From the NCBI GenBank assembly GCA_005223375.1, contig RXOD01004035.1:1-31096 (forward strand): a stretch of DNA of 31,096 nt. Direction: 5' to 3'. The translations under genes and the position numbers were made by a program. The notes beneath the pieces are model-generated. The model was not told where the DNA came from. It saw nothing but the letters and a program-made list of their open reading frames with translations, and made no database searches. This stretch comes from Amoebophrya sp. AT5.2. Lineage: Eukaryota > Sar > Dinophyceae > Syndiniales > Amoebophryaceae. Positions 19,001 through 28,188 of the stretch are shown here, piece by piece. Position 1 is the first letter of the stretch. Every line of letters starts with the position of its first letter.

Positions 19001-22000
19001 CTCCCTAACAGCGGGAGGCATCTTCTTATTCTTCGCGTATGCCACTGGCGGAGAGGCATCACGGGGAGGGATCTTAGAGGGCCCCCCGGGGTGCAGATTC
19101 TAATCCGGGACGGGTTTCATGACCGATGGCTGCTCGGGGGGGCATCTGGGAGGGGGTCCGGAAGCGATCTGCTAATCCCCATCTTGGACCCCCGTCCCCA
19201 AAGGCCGTATGGGCCCCTAAGCAAGCAGAAGCCACGCAGCTGCTGCCTGATCTTCCGCCGGGCGTCCTCGTTACAATTTTTTTGAAGTACTTCCGAGTGA
19301 AGTAGAATAAATGGCCATACGGCTTCTCGCTGCAGTACAAGGGTCCGGACACCACGCCCATCAAGACCGTGCGGGGCGTGGTCATGGTCAACTGCACGGG
19401 CGCGGACCAGGACTACTTCTCGGTGCAGTCGTCGGCCTACAACTTCGCCTCCGCGGACGGACAATTCAAATACAAGTTCGAGAACGGGCACTGGAGCCTG
19501 ATCAACGTGCGGGGCGTCGACAAAAAAAAGTGTCCAAACCGGGGCACGGCCCTGAACGACGGGGAGGACGGCCACCTCATGTTCAAATACCGCTGGGCAG
19601 GATACTCGCCGGGCGCAGAACTGTACGACTTCCCATGGAGGCAAGATGTGCGGGACGTGGAGGGAAACCTTATCTCGAGGGATCTGGAGCTGGGAGAAAA
19701 CATGGCCTTCGTGAACACGCCGGAGGTACCGATATTTTCAAAATTTGCAACTGCATTTAGCGATAGTAGCCGCGGCGATGGACGATGCATTCATACCGAA
19801 AACCTTTTCTCAGAAGATCAAAACCTCTGGTCGACGTGCCCCATGATAGATACAGTGTGATACAAAATTCATCAGAACATGCGCGACGTGTCTCTCCCGG
19901 AGCTGTCGGTGTTTCACGGGTACCAGTGGGTGACGGTGCCGGGGAACGCGTATCTGCCGCTCTGGGAGAAGAAGTGGCAGGCGGATTGGTGGGGCCCGAT
20001 CGAGCGCGAGTACGAGTTCGTGTTTCCCAATTACGTATTCAACCCACGCAGCCAGGAAAGGCGGACGCAGACCTTCGGCGAGAAACTCTGGAACCAGCAC
20101 GTCACGGTGGCGCGGGGCCTGGGGCGGAGGCGGCTTGTTGGGGAGGATCTTTCCGTTTCCAAGACGGCGCGGGAGCTGTTCTGGAAGCGGCTCGGGCTGC
20201 TCGAAAGGAAGAAGGACGCGGTGCGGGAGCGAATATGCCTCAAAGCGGATTCCAAAGGAACTTCTATGTTGTGGTCCAGCGAAGAGGAGCTTTGGGAGAC
20301 TGCAAAGAGAACCAGCGAAGAGCAGAGGGAGATCGCGGCTGCCGAGGAGCAGAGGAGTCTGACTCCCGAGCAGTTCCGCGCGGTGTTCGACGGACTCACG
20401 GGGGGTTCGTCGGCCAAGAATGCCGCTAACAGTAAAAGACAAAACCGGGGTGGGCCGGTGGATCCCCTGAAGTTGGACCGGTTCACAGAAGAAGAGTGGG
20501 CCGCGTACAAGGCAAACGACAGGAGAATCGCGGAAAGACAGCAGCGCGAGTTCGAGAAAGAAAAAGAAGCTCGCTCGCGAACCGTGGTACCCGTTTCTGA
20601 AGAACCCGGGGAGCTTCCTCAGCACCAGAACGGAGAACAAGAACGGCGAACCCAGGCAGTTGCTCTCTAGTAGAACAAGTACAGAAAGAACTTCTGCAGA
20701 CGAGGCCGCGCTGAAGCGCCAGCTCCAGGCCGGCGCCGATCCGCTCGCGATCGTGATCACGAACCCGCCTTCCTGGAAGACCATGGCCCCCACGACCACC
20801 ACTACCACCACCGCCGCCGCGGTCCGCACCACCACCACCACCACCACCACGACGGTGATCCCCGGCAGTGTCCCGCCGAAGTACGTCGGCCGCAGCTACC
20901 ACGAGGTGCTGTTCTTCGTGACGCCGAACCACCCCGAGGTGACGCTGGACGGGAAGCCGATGGTGCGGCCGTCGAACTGGCCGAACGAGTTTCCGTGGTC
21001 GCGGGACAGCGGCACGGACGTCTCGGACCCGGTGCCGCTTGTTGGGTTTGACTACACGCAACCCTTCGCGGCGCGGTTCACGGGTGTGGTCAACTTCGAG
21101 CGGCGGGGAAACTACACGTAAGGAGAGGAGTAACCCATGTTGTCCAGATGTTTATTTTCGGGAGAGGGTAGTCATCGATTCCAGATGTAGTTTTTCGGGG
21201 AAACGCGTCATTGATTCCAGACTTTACCAGTCTAGGTTTCCATCGCTACATCCGAGCTACGTCATCGATTCCTAGGTTTCCATAGCTACATCGGGGAGGT
21301 CATGGATGGCGCTCCTTTTCTAGCGATACAGAGCAGAGGCAGAACAAAACGACGGTGGTCACCACAGGGCATAGGCAAGAACCAACGGCGCCCAGACCAC
21401 TCTTGACGATATTGTCCTGAAGTCTCTGATATCAATCTATTTTGTCTGATATAATGGGTTTTTCGCCCCTCTAATACACGTTTCGGGTGGAAACCGACGC
21501 CATGTTCCAGATGTTTTTCGGGGGCCGGGGCCAGGGCGCCGAGATCGTGTTGCAGAAGCTCACCAACGAGCCACTGCAAAAACGGCTGGAGACCGAGAAA
21601 AAGGTGTACCTCCCGGGCAACCACTACATGCGGTTGGAGGTGCTCACGCGGAACAGAGACAAAGTCATATGGGTCACCTACGAAGGCCCAGACACGGAGT
21701 ACTACGAACAGGCGGCAGCGCCAAACCGAATCGTGGGATACGCAAGGCCAAGCATCTACAGGGGAAACGTGAACGACCACGAGCCAGGGATCACGCACCC
21801 CTACGTGGACGGGCTGAGGTAGCTACTGGGCAGGAATCCTATATTTTCTGCATTTAGCGTACTTATGATGTTGTTGTGTCTTCCGATGGTTGATATCATG
21901 TTGCTGGCGCAGAAGTACTAGCTGGAACAAAGTCAAAGGGCGCAATAAAGCTTGTGGTTCTTGTGGTGGTGGATTCATTCCCATTTCGACGGATCGTTGA

Positions 22001-24671
22001 TAACACGGATCGTTGATAACTTGCGATTTTCACAATTCTCTCGGTCGAGGCCACAGGCCCCAGCCCCGTTCATCGATTCATTTACCAACCCCGACAAATT
22101 ATAGCCAAACGCAAACCCCCAGGTCATCCTCCCTCGGTTGCCGCGTGCTGGCTTCGAAGGACGGCGGGATGCAGTTGCCTCGCGACTGCAGTAATCGGTG
22201 TACAGACGTGGCGCTTCTGAACTCGCTCTCGTCCGCGATGCACAACAACGGCGCGTGCGACAACGCGGAGGCCGGCGCGGAGTGGGACATGTTTTGTCCC
22301 GAGTGGGTGTACGACGGCGGCGACTGTGACCCGCCGTTGGCGGCGGTGGAGTCCGACGCTGTGATCGAGTGCCTCATGACTCCCCCCGCGGGCGACTTCC
22401 GCCGCTACGGCCACACGCAGTGCGCGAAGACGGAGACGCGCGGGTTTAATTATTACTACGACGCGAGCGACAACCGCGTGATTCCTTCGCCCCTCCCCGA
22501 GATCGAAAACCCGCGCGAGACGGAGGAGATCTTCTGCGTCTCGGACTACGACTTTTTTCCGGAGATGCCCACCTTCGCACTGGCCCACTGGCCTACGGTG
22601 ACCACCACCACCACCACCACGGACAATCCCTTCGGTACCGCTGTTTTATATAGAAGCCTTCGTGTCAACCTAAGTATATTGAGTTGCTTCGTATGCTTTT
22701 GTTCCGCGATGGACCGAGTATGGAGCGTTCCTGGCCAAAATTTTCGCTTCCCCCTCTCGTTATACATAGTACAACTACAAACTTTCATCTTACAGCATGC
22801 CATAGATACTACTTCCGAAACATCTATCCGATAATCCTCACGAAAAATCCCACTAAATTTCGAAGTGGAAAAAATCTTATCGAAAATAATCCCACTTAAC
22901 AAATGCACCATCACTTCGCAGTGGCGAAGCCGAAGACGAAGTTTACGAAGTGTTGTGTCGCTTGGATCCAGAACGACCCGGAGCACGGTTCTTACTGTCT
23001 TGCGTTCGGCGCGGTGGTGGGGTGCTTCCAGGAGCAGCAGAAGGTTTTGCAAAGGCGGTTGAAGTGGCTCCGCGACTCTCCGGAGTACTCCGACGCGCAG
23101 CTGAACGACTACTGGCAGCTGAACGCTAAGGAGGCGATTGATCAACCCACTTCATTTCTTGTTGATCGGCATTGTTGTTCTGGTGGTGGGGGAGGTCTTG
23201 TGGGTCCTCTGGTACCTTATGGTATCGTATCATGGGTATTCCTCTGGTAGCTATGGCCTCGTAGGTATGACTATGATCGATGGGCAGCGGCGATGGGCTG
23301 GGTTGTCTTGTGTTTAATCTCGTATTTCGTCTGATGTTTTGACTTTTCGTATTTGGTCTCGTATGTGGTGCTCGGTACTGCTAGGGGGGGAGCAGCTAGC
23401 ACGAGCTCCGCAAAGCAGCGGGCAGGAGGCGCTAAGAGCGAGTCTGCGCCTTTTTCTGTGCTGTCTCGTTTTTCGTCTTGTGTTTTGTCTCGTATTTCCA
23501 GTCGCGACAGAAGGAGCCGAGGAAGCAACATCGGCCAGAAATGCGAGCAAAAGCGGGCTTTTCATCACCCCTCTAAGGACGGCGACATGAACGTCACCGA
23601 GCTTTTGCAGTGCAAGACCCCCAAGTGCAACTCCCTGCCCGGCGATTTCGAGGTGGACTCGCGCGGCGAGCGCATCTACAAGTGCCCCTGGCAGAAGGAC
23701 CCCGACGACATCGCCGAGCTGTACCAGACGCAGCAGCCGCAGAAATCCATCAGCTGCTACGAGACGCGCGAGCGCGACACCTTCCCGCCGCTCACATGCC
23801 AGAAACGGGAGTTCACCAGCTACAACTTCTGCCAGAACGACCGCACCCGCGAAGGCCGCCGCTACGCGCACTGCTGTGTCACCACGTTTATAACAGGGTC
23901 ATAGCCCATTTTCCTGTCCGACATTCTCCTGTGCGATTATATGGCGGTGGTCTTTATGTAGCTGTGCGCTGGTAGGACCTATGGAATGGTAAGTGTGACA
24001 GGGGGTGTTTTGTCATTTATGGTTTCGTATTTTGTCGAGCAGTTCCAGTTGGTCATATAGGCGTCCCTTTTGCTTTCAGCCACAGAACGTAGGTGCAGAC
24101 GAAAGCGGTGGCCAGGATGCGTTAAAAACCGACGGCGCCCAGACTCTAGAGTGGTCTTCCGGTTTTCCAGTCCTCTTTCGTCTGCGACATAATTCCGAAT
24201 CTGTTTTTGATACAACAGAGAGATTATCTGTATCAAAAATAGACCAGATCGCCGTCTCGCGCCTCTCGCTTTACCCCACCAAAGAAGATACCCCCTGAAA
24301 GTGGGTTCTTAAATCCATCCTGTAACCCGTACGTGGAGGCCGACACGAATCGGTACATTTGCAAGTTAACTGGCTTGCCCCCCAACTACCCGGGCCGCTG
24401 CAACGCGTTTTTGCAAAGGCGCGTCGCGCCCCTGAACGAACTCCGAACCCAAGCGCGGGACCTCCGCGTCTGGTCGCAGTGCAACACGGCGGACGGGTGC
24501 AACGAGCCTAGCCTGTTCAACTGCCCGGTCGTGTACGACGAAAACGCGGAGGCTGCCTACAACGCGCGCGCGAACCCGTACGTGAAGCCGCCGCCGCCGG
24601 ACTACGGGGATGCGGGGGAGATGTTCTCCCCGACCGTGCTTATCTTGGTGTTCGCCGGCCTGCTGCTATGA
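16064..24671 (+). CDS. Predicted GPI-anchored surface protein with PA14 and LNR modules (13 exons)
   Basis: Exons: 16064-16461, 16944-17189, 17423-17762, 18177-18387, 18660-18873, 19326-19725, 19876-20583, 20705-21118, 21481-21818, 22123-22634, 22922-23130, 23578-23877, 24324-24671; 4638 nt, 1545 residues. A long N-terminal hydrophobic run (LLLFFLLLF) precedes a first PA14-like module, opening GLLGEYYEL (residue about 72) and closing HPLRV ... YKGPDT (about 475), with large insertions. A charged Arg/Glu-rich region and poly-Thr linkers follow. A compact second PA14 module spans about 898-1047 (RFTGVVNFERRGNYTFRVET ... HYMRLEV ... YEGPDT). An LNR-like module (HNNGACD ... FCPEWVYDGGDC) lies at about 1110-1159, then a Cys-rich stretch. 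The tail (PTVLILVFAGLLL, stop) looks like a GPI signal. PA14 modules usually bind glycans in surface proteins. The upstream in-frame Met at 15983 is an alternative start. The join near 20583/20705 is the least certain. Confidence 0.85.
16457..16943 (+). mobile_element. Introner-like element, family B copy 2 (intron 1 of the PA14 gene)
   Basis: TGCAA at 16457-16461 and 16939-16943 flanks the element; joining there reads RLGY|CKWNLVERTD in frame. No GT donor is available before the in-frame stop. The interior is homologous to 12820-13125: a GGGCTGGAAGGATC start, a hairpin of type GAGGCA ... TATGCCTC, GGCCTCTCCGCGTGCG, AATGGCTTCTTTTG and the CCTGCCCGATTCTCGTGACG block. Confidence 0.8.
17190..17422 (+). 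other. Intron 2 of the PA14 gene (GT...AG)
   Basis: The donor GTTAAG after TTCAT and the acceptor ATCGCAG at 17422 keep the frame (SEF|IWVTTRMTI). No inverted repeats were seen. Confidence 0.6.
17903..18030 (+). repeat. Minisatellite, unit about 18 bp (CCATCGATAGGCACTAGA), in intron 3 of the PA14 gene
   Basis: About seven to eight imperfect copies lie in tandem within the GT...AG intron 17763-18176. Variant units include shortened ones (CCATCGATAGA). Each intact unit has an ATCGAT palindrome. Confidence 0.9.
18388..18659 (+). other. Intron 4 of the PA14 gene (GT...AG)
   Basis: GCAG|GTTTGA at 18388 and ATACACAG|GCGAC at 18659/18660 join in frame as VPAG|DICFNTANG. There are palindromic ATCGAT-rich bases at about 18418-18447. 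Confidence 0.7.
18868..19325 (+). mobile_element. Introner-like element with clear terminal inverted repeats (intron 5 of the PA14 gene)
   Basis: CGGCTT occurs at 18868-18873 and 19320-19325. Directly inside are 23-bp inverted repeats, 18874-18896 and about 19296-19318, matching at 19 of 23 positions (left arm begins ATGACGATCTATTCTAC). Joining at the repeat reads FDTVGFSLQYKGPDT, which fits the end of a PA14 module. The interior shares the GAGGCAT ... TATGCC hairpin and the GGGGTCTGGGGGC ... GACCCCCGTCCCC ends, so it is a diverged member of family B. Confidence 0.85.
20584..20704 (+). other. Probable short intron 7 of the PA14 gene
   Basis: The frame used up to 20583 continues open to a TAG at 20668-20670, while the conserved downstream exon is in another frame. 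ACC|GTGGTA at 20583/20584 and GACGAG|GCCGCG at 20704/20705 restore the frame with GT...AG. Other acceptors (AG at about 20698) would need a different donor phase. A sequencing frameshift is the alternative. Confidence 0.45.
20791..20862 (+). repeat. ACC-rich trinucleotide tracts coding poly-Thr
   Basis: Two runs of Thr codons (TTTTTTT and TTTTTTTTT), separated by AAAVR, lie just upstream of the second PA14 module. A third run of seven Thr occurs near 22600-22622. Such linkers are typically O-glycosylated stalks. Confidence 0.9.
21114..21480 (+). mobile_element. Introner-like element, family A copy 2 (intron 8 of the PA14 gene)
   Basis: ACACG at 21114-21118 and 21476-21480; the join reads NYT|FRVETDAMFQMFF, exactly the PA14 core, so the exon boundary is well fixed. 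The 5' side has GTAAGG but the 3' side has no AG in the right place. Subterminal inverted repeats are AACCCAT (21131-21137) and ATGGGTT (about 21454-21460), followed by TTTCGCCCCTCTAA, like the 3' ends of other family A copies. The interior has short repeats (GTCATYGATTCC; TAGGTTTCCATMGCTACATC). Confidence 0.7.
21819..22122 (+). other. Intron 9 of the PA14 gene (GT...AG)
   Basis: CTGAG|GTAGCT to CCCCCAG|GTCATC, in frame. It contains a tandem pair of ACGGATCGTTGATAAC at about 21990-22020 (16 bp). Confidence 0.7.
22635..22921 (+). other. Intron 10 of the PA14 gene (GT...AG)
   Basis: CCCTTCG|GTACCG at 22634/22635 and CACTTCGCAG|TGGCG at 22921/22922 join in frame as NPF|VAKPKTK. Confidence 0.7.
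23126..23579 (+). mobile_element. Introner-like element, family A copy 3 (intron 11 of the PA14 gene)
   Basis: CTAAGGA at 23126-23132 and 23573-23579; the join reads QLNAK|DGDMNVTELL in frame. The 5' side has no GT (AAG|GAGGCG); the 3' side ends CTCTAAG. Inverted repeats are AACCCACTTCATTTC (about 23145-23159) and AAAAGCGGGCTTTTC (about 23550-23564). The interior has several TCTCGTATTTCGTCT-like repeats. Confidence 0.8.
23874..24323 (+). mobile_element. Introner-like element, family A copy 4 (intron 12 of the PA14 gene)
   Basis: CTGT at 23874-23877 and 24320-24323; the join reads RRYAHCC|NPYVEADTN in frame. Inverted repeats are GCCCATTTTC (23905-23914) and GAAAGTGGGTT (about 24297-24307). 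Spacing between the direct repeats (446) is almost the same as for copy 3 (447). A GT...AG alternative exists (TGT|GTCACC to GTGGAG|GCCGAC) and would drop five codons. Confidence 0.7.
24204..24239 (+). repeat. 11-bp perfect inverted repeat inside intron 12
   Basis: TTTTTGATACA (24204-24214) and TGTATCAAAAA (24229-24239) with a 14-base spacer. It is internal to family A copy 4. Confidence 0.85.
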
Positions 24672-24983
24672 TCAGGGGAAAAGTGTTGTCCCTGTCCCTT
24701 TGGAGTGGTCTGGAGCAACATTATAGGGGAGAGCGTGTTGCTGTTGCTATTGCTTGTCGCAGCTGCGCACCGCCGCTGCAAAATAGGGGGGGGGCTTCCT
24801 ATATGAAAAAGTGAATGGTCCCGAAGCTGGACAGCCCGAGGAAAAATGTCCCGACCGTAGCGCAATCGCTAGCCACCAACCTAGGAAATCATAAATAAAT
24901 CGTTCCCCAAATAAACTTCATCTGCTCCTAAAAGCTTGAGGTTGGCGGGTTTGGAAAGTCGCCTTTGGGTTGTTCCCGCCATC
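24672..24983. other. Intergenic region, no gene seen
   Basis: Short spacer between the PA14 gene stop and the next gene. AATAAA occurs twice around 24894-24915, but I have no basis for calling a polyadenylation site in this lineage. Confidence 0.5.
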
Positions 24984-26977
24984 ATGCATTGGTAAAAAAG
25001 TACTTCTAGGGACTACAGGTACAGGGACAATACAGCTTCCTCTTGATAGCAATTTTGCTGCGTTCTGCCTATCACCGTGCACTACCTGCGGAAGAAATAC
25101 CTGAAGGTGTACGAGCCGGACTACTTGAAGGACCTGTACGTGGAGCCGGAGTTTGGGGAGGGCGCCGCGAAGGAGCAGGTGTTCAACCGGATTCGACCGG
25201 GGGCGGGCTTTTTCCGGTCCATCGTGGAGAAGTACCGCCCAAAGGAACTGACGGACGCGCAGAAGAAGGCGATCGCGGCGCGGGAAAAGCAGCAGGCGGC
25301 CGTGCAGCCGTACGTAACCAAGTACAGCCGGGCGATCGCGGACGCCGCGCGAAAAAAGGGCAGTACGAGCGAGTCCGGCGAGCCGCAGGTAGACGAATAC
25401 ACGCAGGCAATACTGGACGAAATCGCGAGACGGGACGAAGAAGCACAAGCGCAACAAAGAGTCGAGCTCGAGGTAGCGTAGGAATTCATGAAATTTTTTT
25501 GAATTATGTGTTTTTGCACAACTGAACTTGGACGACGTAAAGTAAATGCTGTATTTGCGCACTGAAATAAACTACTCGACCGATACCAAGTAATGCTTAA
25601 ATGTGCTTAAGACAAGTCTTGCTTCCTGCCGCAGCGAATCGAGCGGATCATGATTCGATTTTCCCAGGTCGCCGAGCGCGAGCGCGTGGCCAAGGATCCG
25701 GTGTCCGCTTTCGGCAAGAAGCGGCCGGAGTACCACGAGACTCTGGTGGAGTACAGCCAGCGCACCGGCACAGTCCCGCTCGCGCTGCAAAACCACCAGG
25801 AGAGAATTGCAGCCGCGAGCGGCATGGCGTCGCTGCAGAATTCCGACGGCTTCTCGCCCGACGGGACCTTCCGGAGCCTCAGTGACTCGGGGCCCGCGCC
25901 CCCACAGGCGGCCCCGGGATCGATTGATGGCGCACGCGACGGACAAGGGGATGTGGGGGGCCCAGGAGGCAGTCCTCTCGTCCCGCAGCTGCAAATCCCG
26001 GTGGGGGAGATGAGAGGAGAAGGGGAAGGAGGAGCCGGCGGAGTGGAAGAAGAGCAGCGGCGTGAACAGGCGAAGACTAAGCAGGGAACAAGTTGAACCC
26101 ACTTTTCTGGGCATTGTAGTTGTTTTGGTGGGGGGGGAGGTCCTGTACTTGGCCTCGTAATCTTTCGTTTAAAACGGTTTTTGGTATGTGGTTTCGTATT
26201 TCGTCCCATGCGATGCCCCGGCCGCTGCTTGGGAGGGAGCACATAGGTTGCCATCGAGCGAAGCGACAGCCAGGAGGCGCCAATGACATCAGTCCGCGGA
26301 TCCGATGCGGTGTAGTTTCGTATTTTGTGTTCCGTATCGTGTTTTGTGTTTCGTTTCGTAGTAGGAGGTCGCAAATTTGTTGAGCCGCCATCGCTGCCGC
26401 CAAAAGTGGGGTTTTCATCTCTAAGAAGGGCGAAGCGGAGAACCTAGCGATGCATTTCGACAGAAACAAGTTTGCTCAGCTCGTCCCCTACCAGGGCCAC
26501 GAGCACAACGAGCTGGAGCGGACCGAGTGGCGCATGCGGCACGAAGAGGCGATCAAGCAGCGGGGCGGGGTGTTGACCGAGGCGGAGCGGGATTCTTTGT
26601 TCGACGTGTGGGACGAAAACCACTCCCCGAAGCACGACCGCGCGGCGTCCCGGCAAGGCGGGGACCGCAGAAGTGGAGGGGGAGGCAGTAATCAGTTGGC
26701 CCTGATGGACGATTCCATGTCGTCGATGGACCGCGGGCTGGAAATGACGGGCGGAAGCAAGCGGCTGGTGAGAAACCGCACGGGAATGCTGGACGCGGAA
26801 GAGGAAGGGGTAGAACAGATCCTGCCGCAACAATTGCAGGACGGCGCGGGCGGGGTCGTGGGGGGGGACGTCGTGCCGGGGGCCGCGTTTCAGGGCATGG
26901 CGCCGCCGGTCGTCCTGCCGGCAGCCGTGAGTAAAGCGCTGCGCAAGAAAAAGTTCAACGGTAGGACCGTGACGTGA
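24984..26977 (+). CDS. Unrecognised soluble protein (4 exons, start codon in a mini-exon)
   Basis: Exons: 24984-24988, 25082-25472, 25635-26081, 26426-26977; total 1395 nt, 464 residues. Exons 2 and 3 join by GT...AG (CTCGAG|GTAGCG; CCGCAG|CGAATC) and exons 3 and 4 by a family A element at CTAAG. Exon 2 has no Met. The nearest upstream ATG (24984) is followed by TGCA, matching TGCA at 25078-25081, so a join reading MHYLRKKYLKVYEPDYLKD is proposed. The N-terminal part is rich in Tyr, Lys and Glu (KYRPKELTDAQKKAIAAREK) and helical. The middle is Gly/Glu/Gln-rich. The C-terminal exon has HFDRNKFAQLVPYQGHEHNE, ERTEWRMRHEEA and a Lys-rich end (ALRKKKFNGRTVT). No signal peptide or membrane helix. 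A cytoskeletal or organellar role is possible but unsupported. Confidence 0.7.
26077..26425 (+). mobile_element. Introner-like element, family A copy 5
   Basis: CTAAG at 26077-26081 and 26421-26425; the join reads AKTK|KGEAENLAMHF in frame. There is no GT at the 5' side (AAG|CAGGG); the 3' side is ATCTCTAAG. Inverted repeats are AACCCACTTTTC (26096-26107) and AAAAGTGGGGTT (about 26402-26413). The interior carries GTTTCGTATTTCGTC-like repeats. Confidence 0.85.
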
Positions 26978-27320
26978 CCGATGACCCCGGGTCGGGGAAA
27001 AAAAGCTGCGTCATTGAGGAAATCCATCGGGGTCCTCTAGTAGGCAGATGCTGGTTCTTCCCTTCGCAGTGAAAGGTAGGGGAGAAAGGAGAGGTAGGGT
27101 TTTCAGTAGGGGTTTTCGGCACAGCCAAGAATTACTGTAGCGGGCAATGGCTCGATAGCTAAACGAATACACCAGTCTCCATCTTCTCCATCTCTCGATT
27201 CTTACTCTCTCAATCAATCGGCTCGCAATCGAAAAGCGAAGCTCAGTTCAAGTCGGATACGGCGCGAAACCGCGCGAAGGCGCTCAAGAGTCGTCGGATT
27301 TGCTACCTAGTTCAGTTCTT

Positions 27321-27372
27321 GTGCCGTTCGCAGCCCATAGAGATCTCTTGGGCCGTATCTGCAGAACGGCAC
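27321..27372. ncRNA. Candidate structured RNA hairpin
   Basis: GTGCCGTTC (27321-27329) pairs with GAACGGCAC (27364-27372), nine perfect pairs. Inside, GCA pairs with TGC and GCCCA (27333-27337) with TGGGC (27349-27353), capped by the palindrome GAGATCTC. It sits in gene-free sequence. The class of RNA is unknown, and a DNA palindrome without transcription is possible. Confidence 0.4.
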
Positions 27373-27559
27373 TGCACGCGACCGCGGCGAGTCAACTTGT
27401 TTGATTCTGTCCATACGTTTTTAGCTCGGAACAGACCCGATCTCCTTCGAAATTCGCTATCGTTGTTCTCTCAGTTATCGCTTCCGTTCAGGATCTGGGT
27501 CAGCTTCGTTCAGATTCTCCTTCTCCTCCCAAGCAAGTTTGCGCGAACTGATTCGAAAG

Positions 27560-27645
27560 TTTTTTTTTTCAACAGATTCGAGAGAGATTCCACAAACCAC
27601 GAGAATCGGTGAAGACCTTTCTTTTTTTCAACAGATCCGAAAGCG
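27560..27645 (+). repeat. Two T-tract/CAACAG sites 60 bases apart
   Basis: A run of T followed by CAACAGATTCGAGAG (to about 27583) is repeated as a T run followed by CAACAGATCCGAAAG (to about 27644). Each looks like a polypyrimidine tract and 3' splice acceptor. They could be alternative cis or trans acceptors of an unrecognised transcript. Confidence 0.6.
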
Positions 27646-28188
27646 AAAGCCTATCTTTCTCTCGAGTAACTCGAACTCATGCGTTGGTCATTGATTTTTT
27701 TTGGTCCCTGGTCTCGTTCATGAAAACATCAAGACCTACCTCTACCGGTGCGTGTTTGTATCTCCACTTCTACGTACTGCTTCTACTTTAATCAGTCTGT
27801 CACCGTCTTTGTCTATCGGATTCGGATCGCCTCTCCAGATTGTAGGTTGCGAGTAGTTTTCTGCAGCGATTGAGGTTGCGTGGTGTGGCTGGCTGTTTTT
27901 ATAAAGTTTTCGAGACCGTTGACAGGATGCTGCACGTTATGGACCTCGACGAATGTCACCTCGACCGACGAAGTGTGGCACTGTCGAAGCGTCTCACTTC
28001 GCGGAGAGGGAGACGCCAGAAGAAGCAGTCGCGACCGTAAATCTATACTTACGCAATGGATGAGCAATGAAATGATGATCAAAGAAAGGCAGTAGCTTCC
28101 TCGAATGAATTCAAATAGATTATACTAGTTTCGGCACAGCCAGAGCCCGTTGTTCAAATTTTTGGTTTTGTTCGATGTTTCCACTAAA

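Noticed and set aside
19810..20850. Long minus-strand open frame, rich in Val at one end and Arg/Leu elsewhere.
   Set aside because: It lies antisense to PA14 gene exons with clear module sequence; the poly-Val is the reverse of the ACC/Thr codon runs.
23314..23871. Minus-strand frame with repeated K-Y-E-T or T-R-Q-N-T-like peptides over an intron and exon.
   Set aside because: The peptide repeats come from the TCTCGTATTTCGTCT tracts inside the introner; similar strings occur antisense in the other copies, with no start context or gene structure.
16064..24671. Reading the PA14 modules as a bacterial toxin component.
   Set aside because: PA14 is a widespread carbohydrate-binding module; no toxin translocation or catalytic domain is present and the gene is intron-rich and GPI-anchored in form.
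28150..28170. AAATTTTTGG, matching an Sm-protein binding site of spliceosomal RNAs.
   Set aside because: No flanking stem-loop and no recognisable U1, U2, U4 or U5 core nearby; a ten-base match alone is weak.
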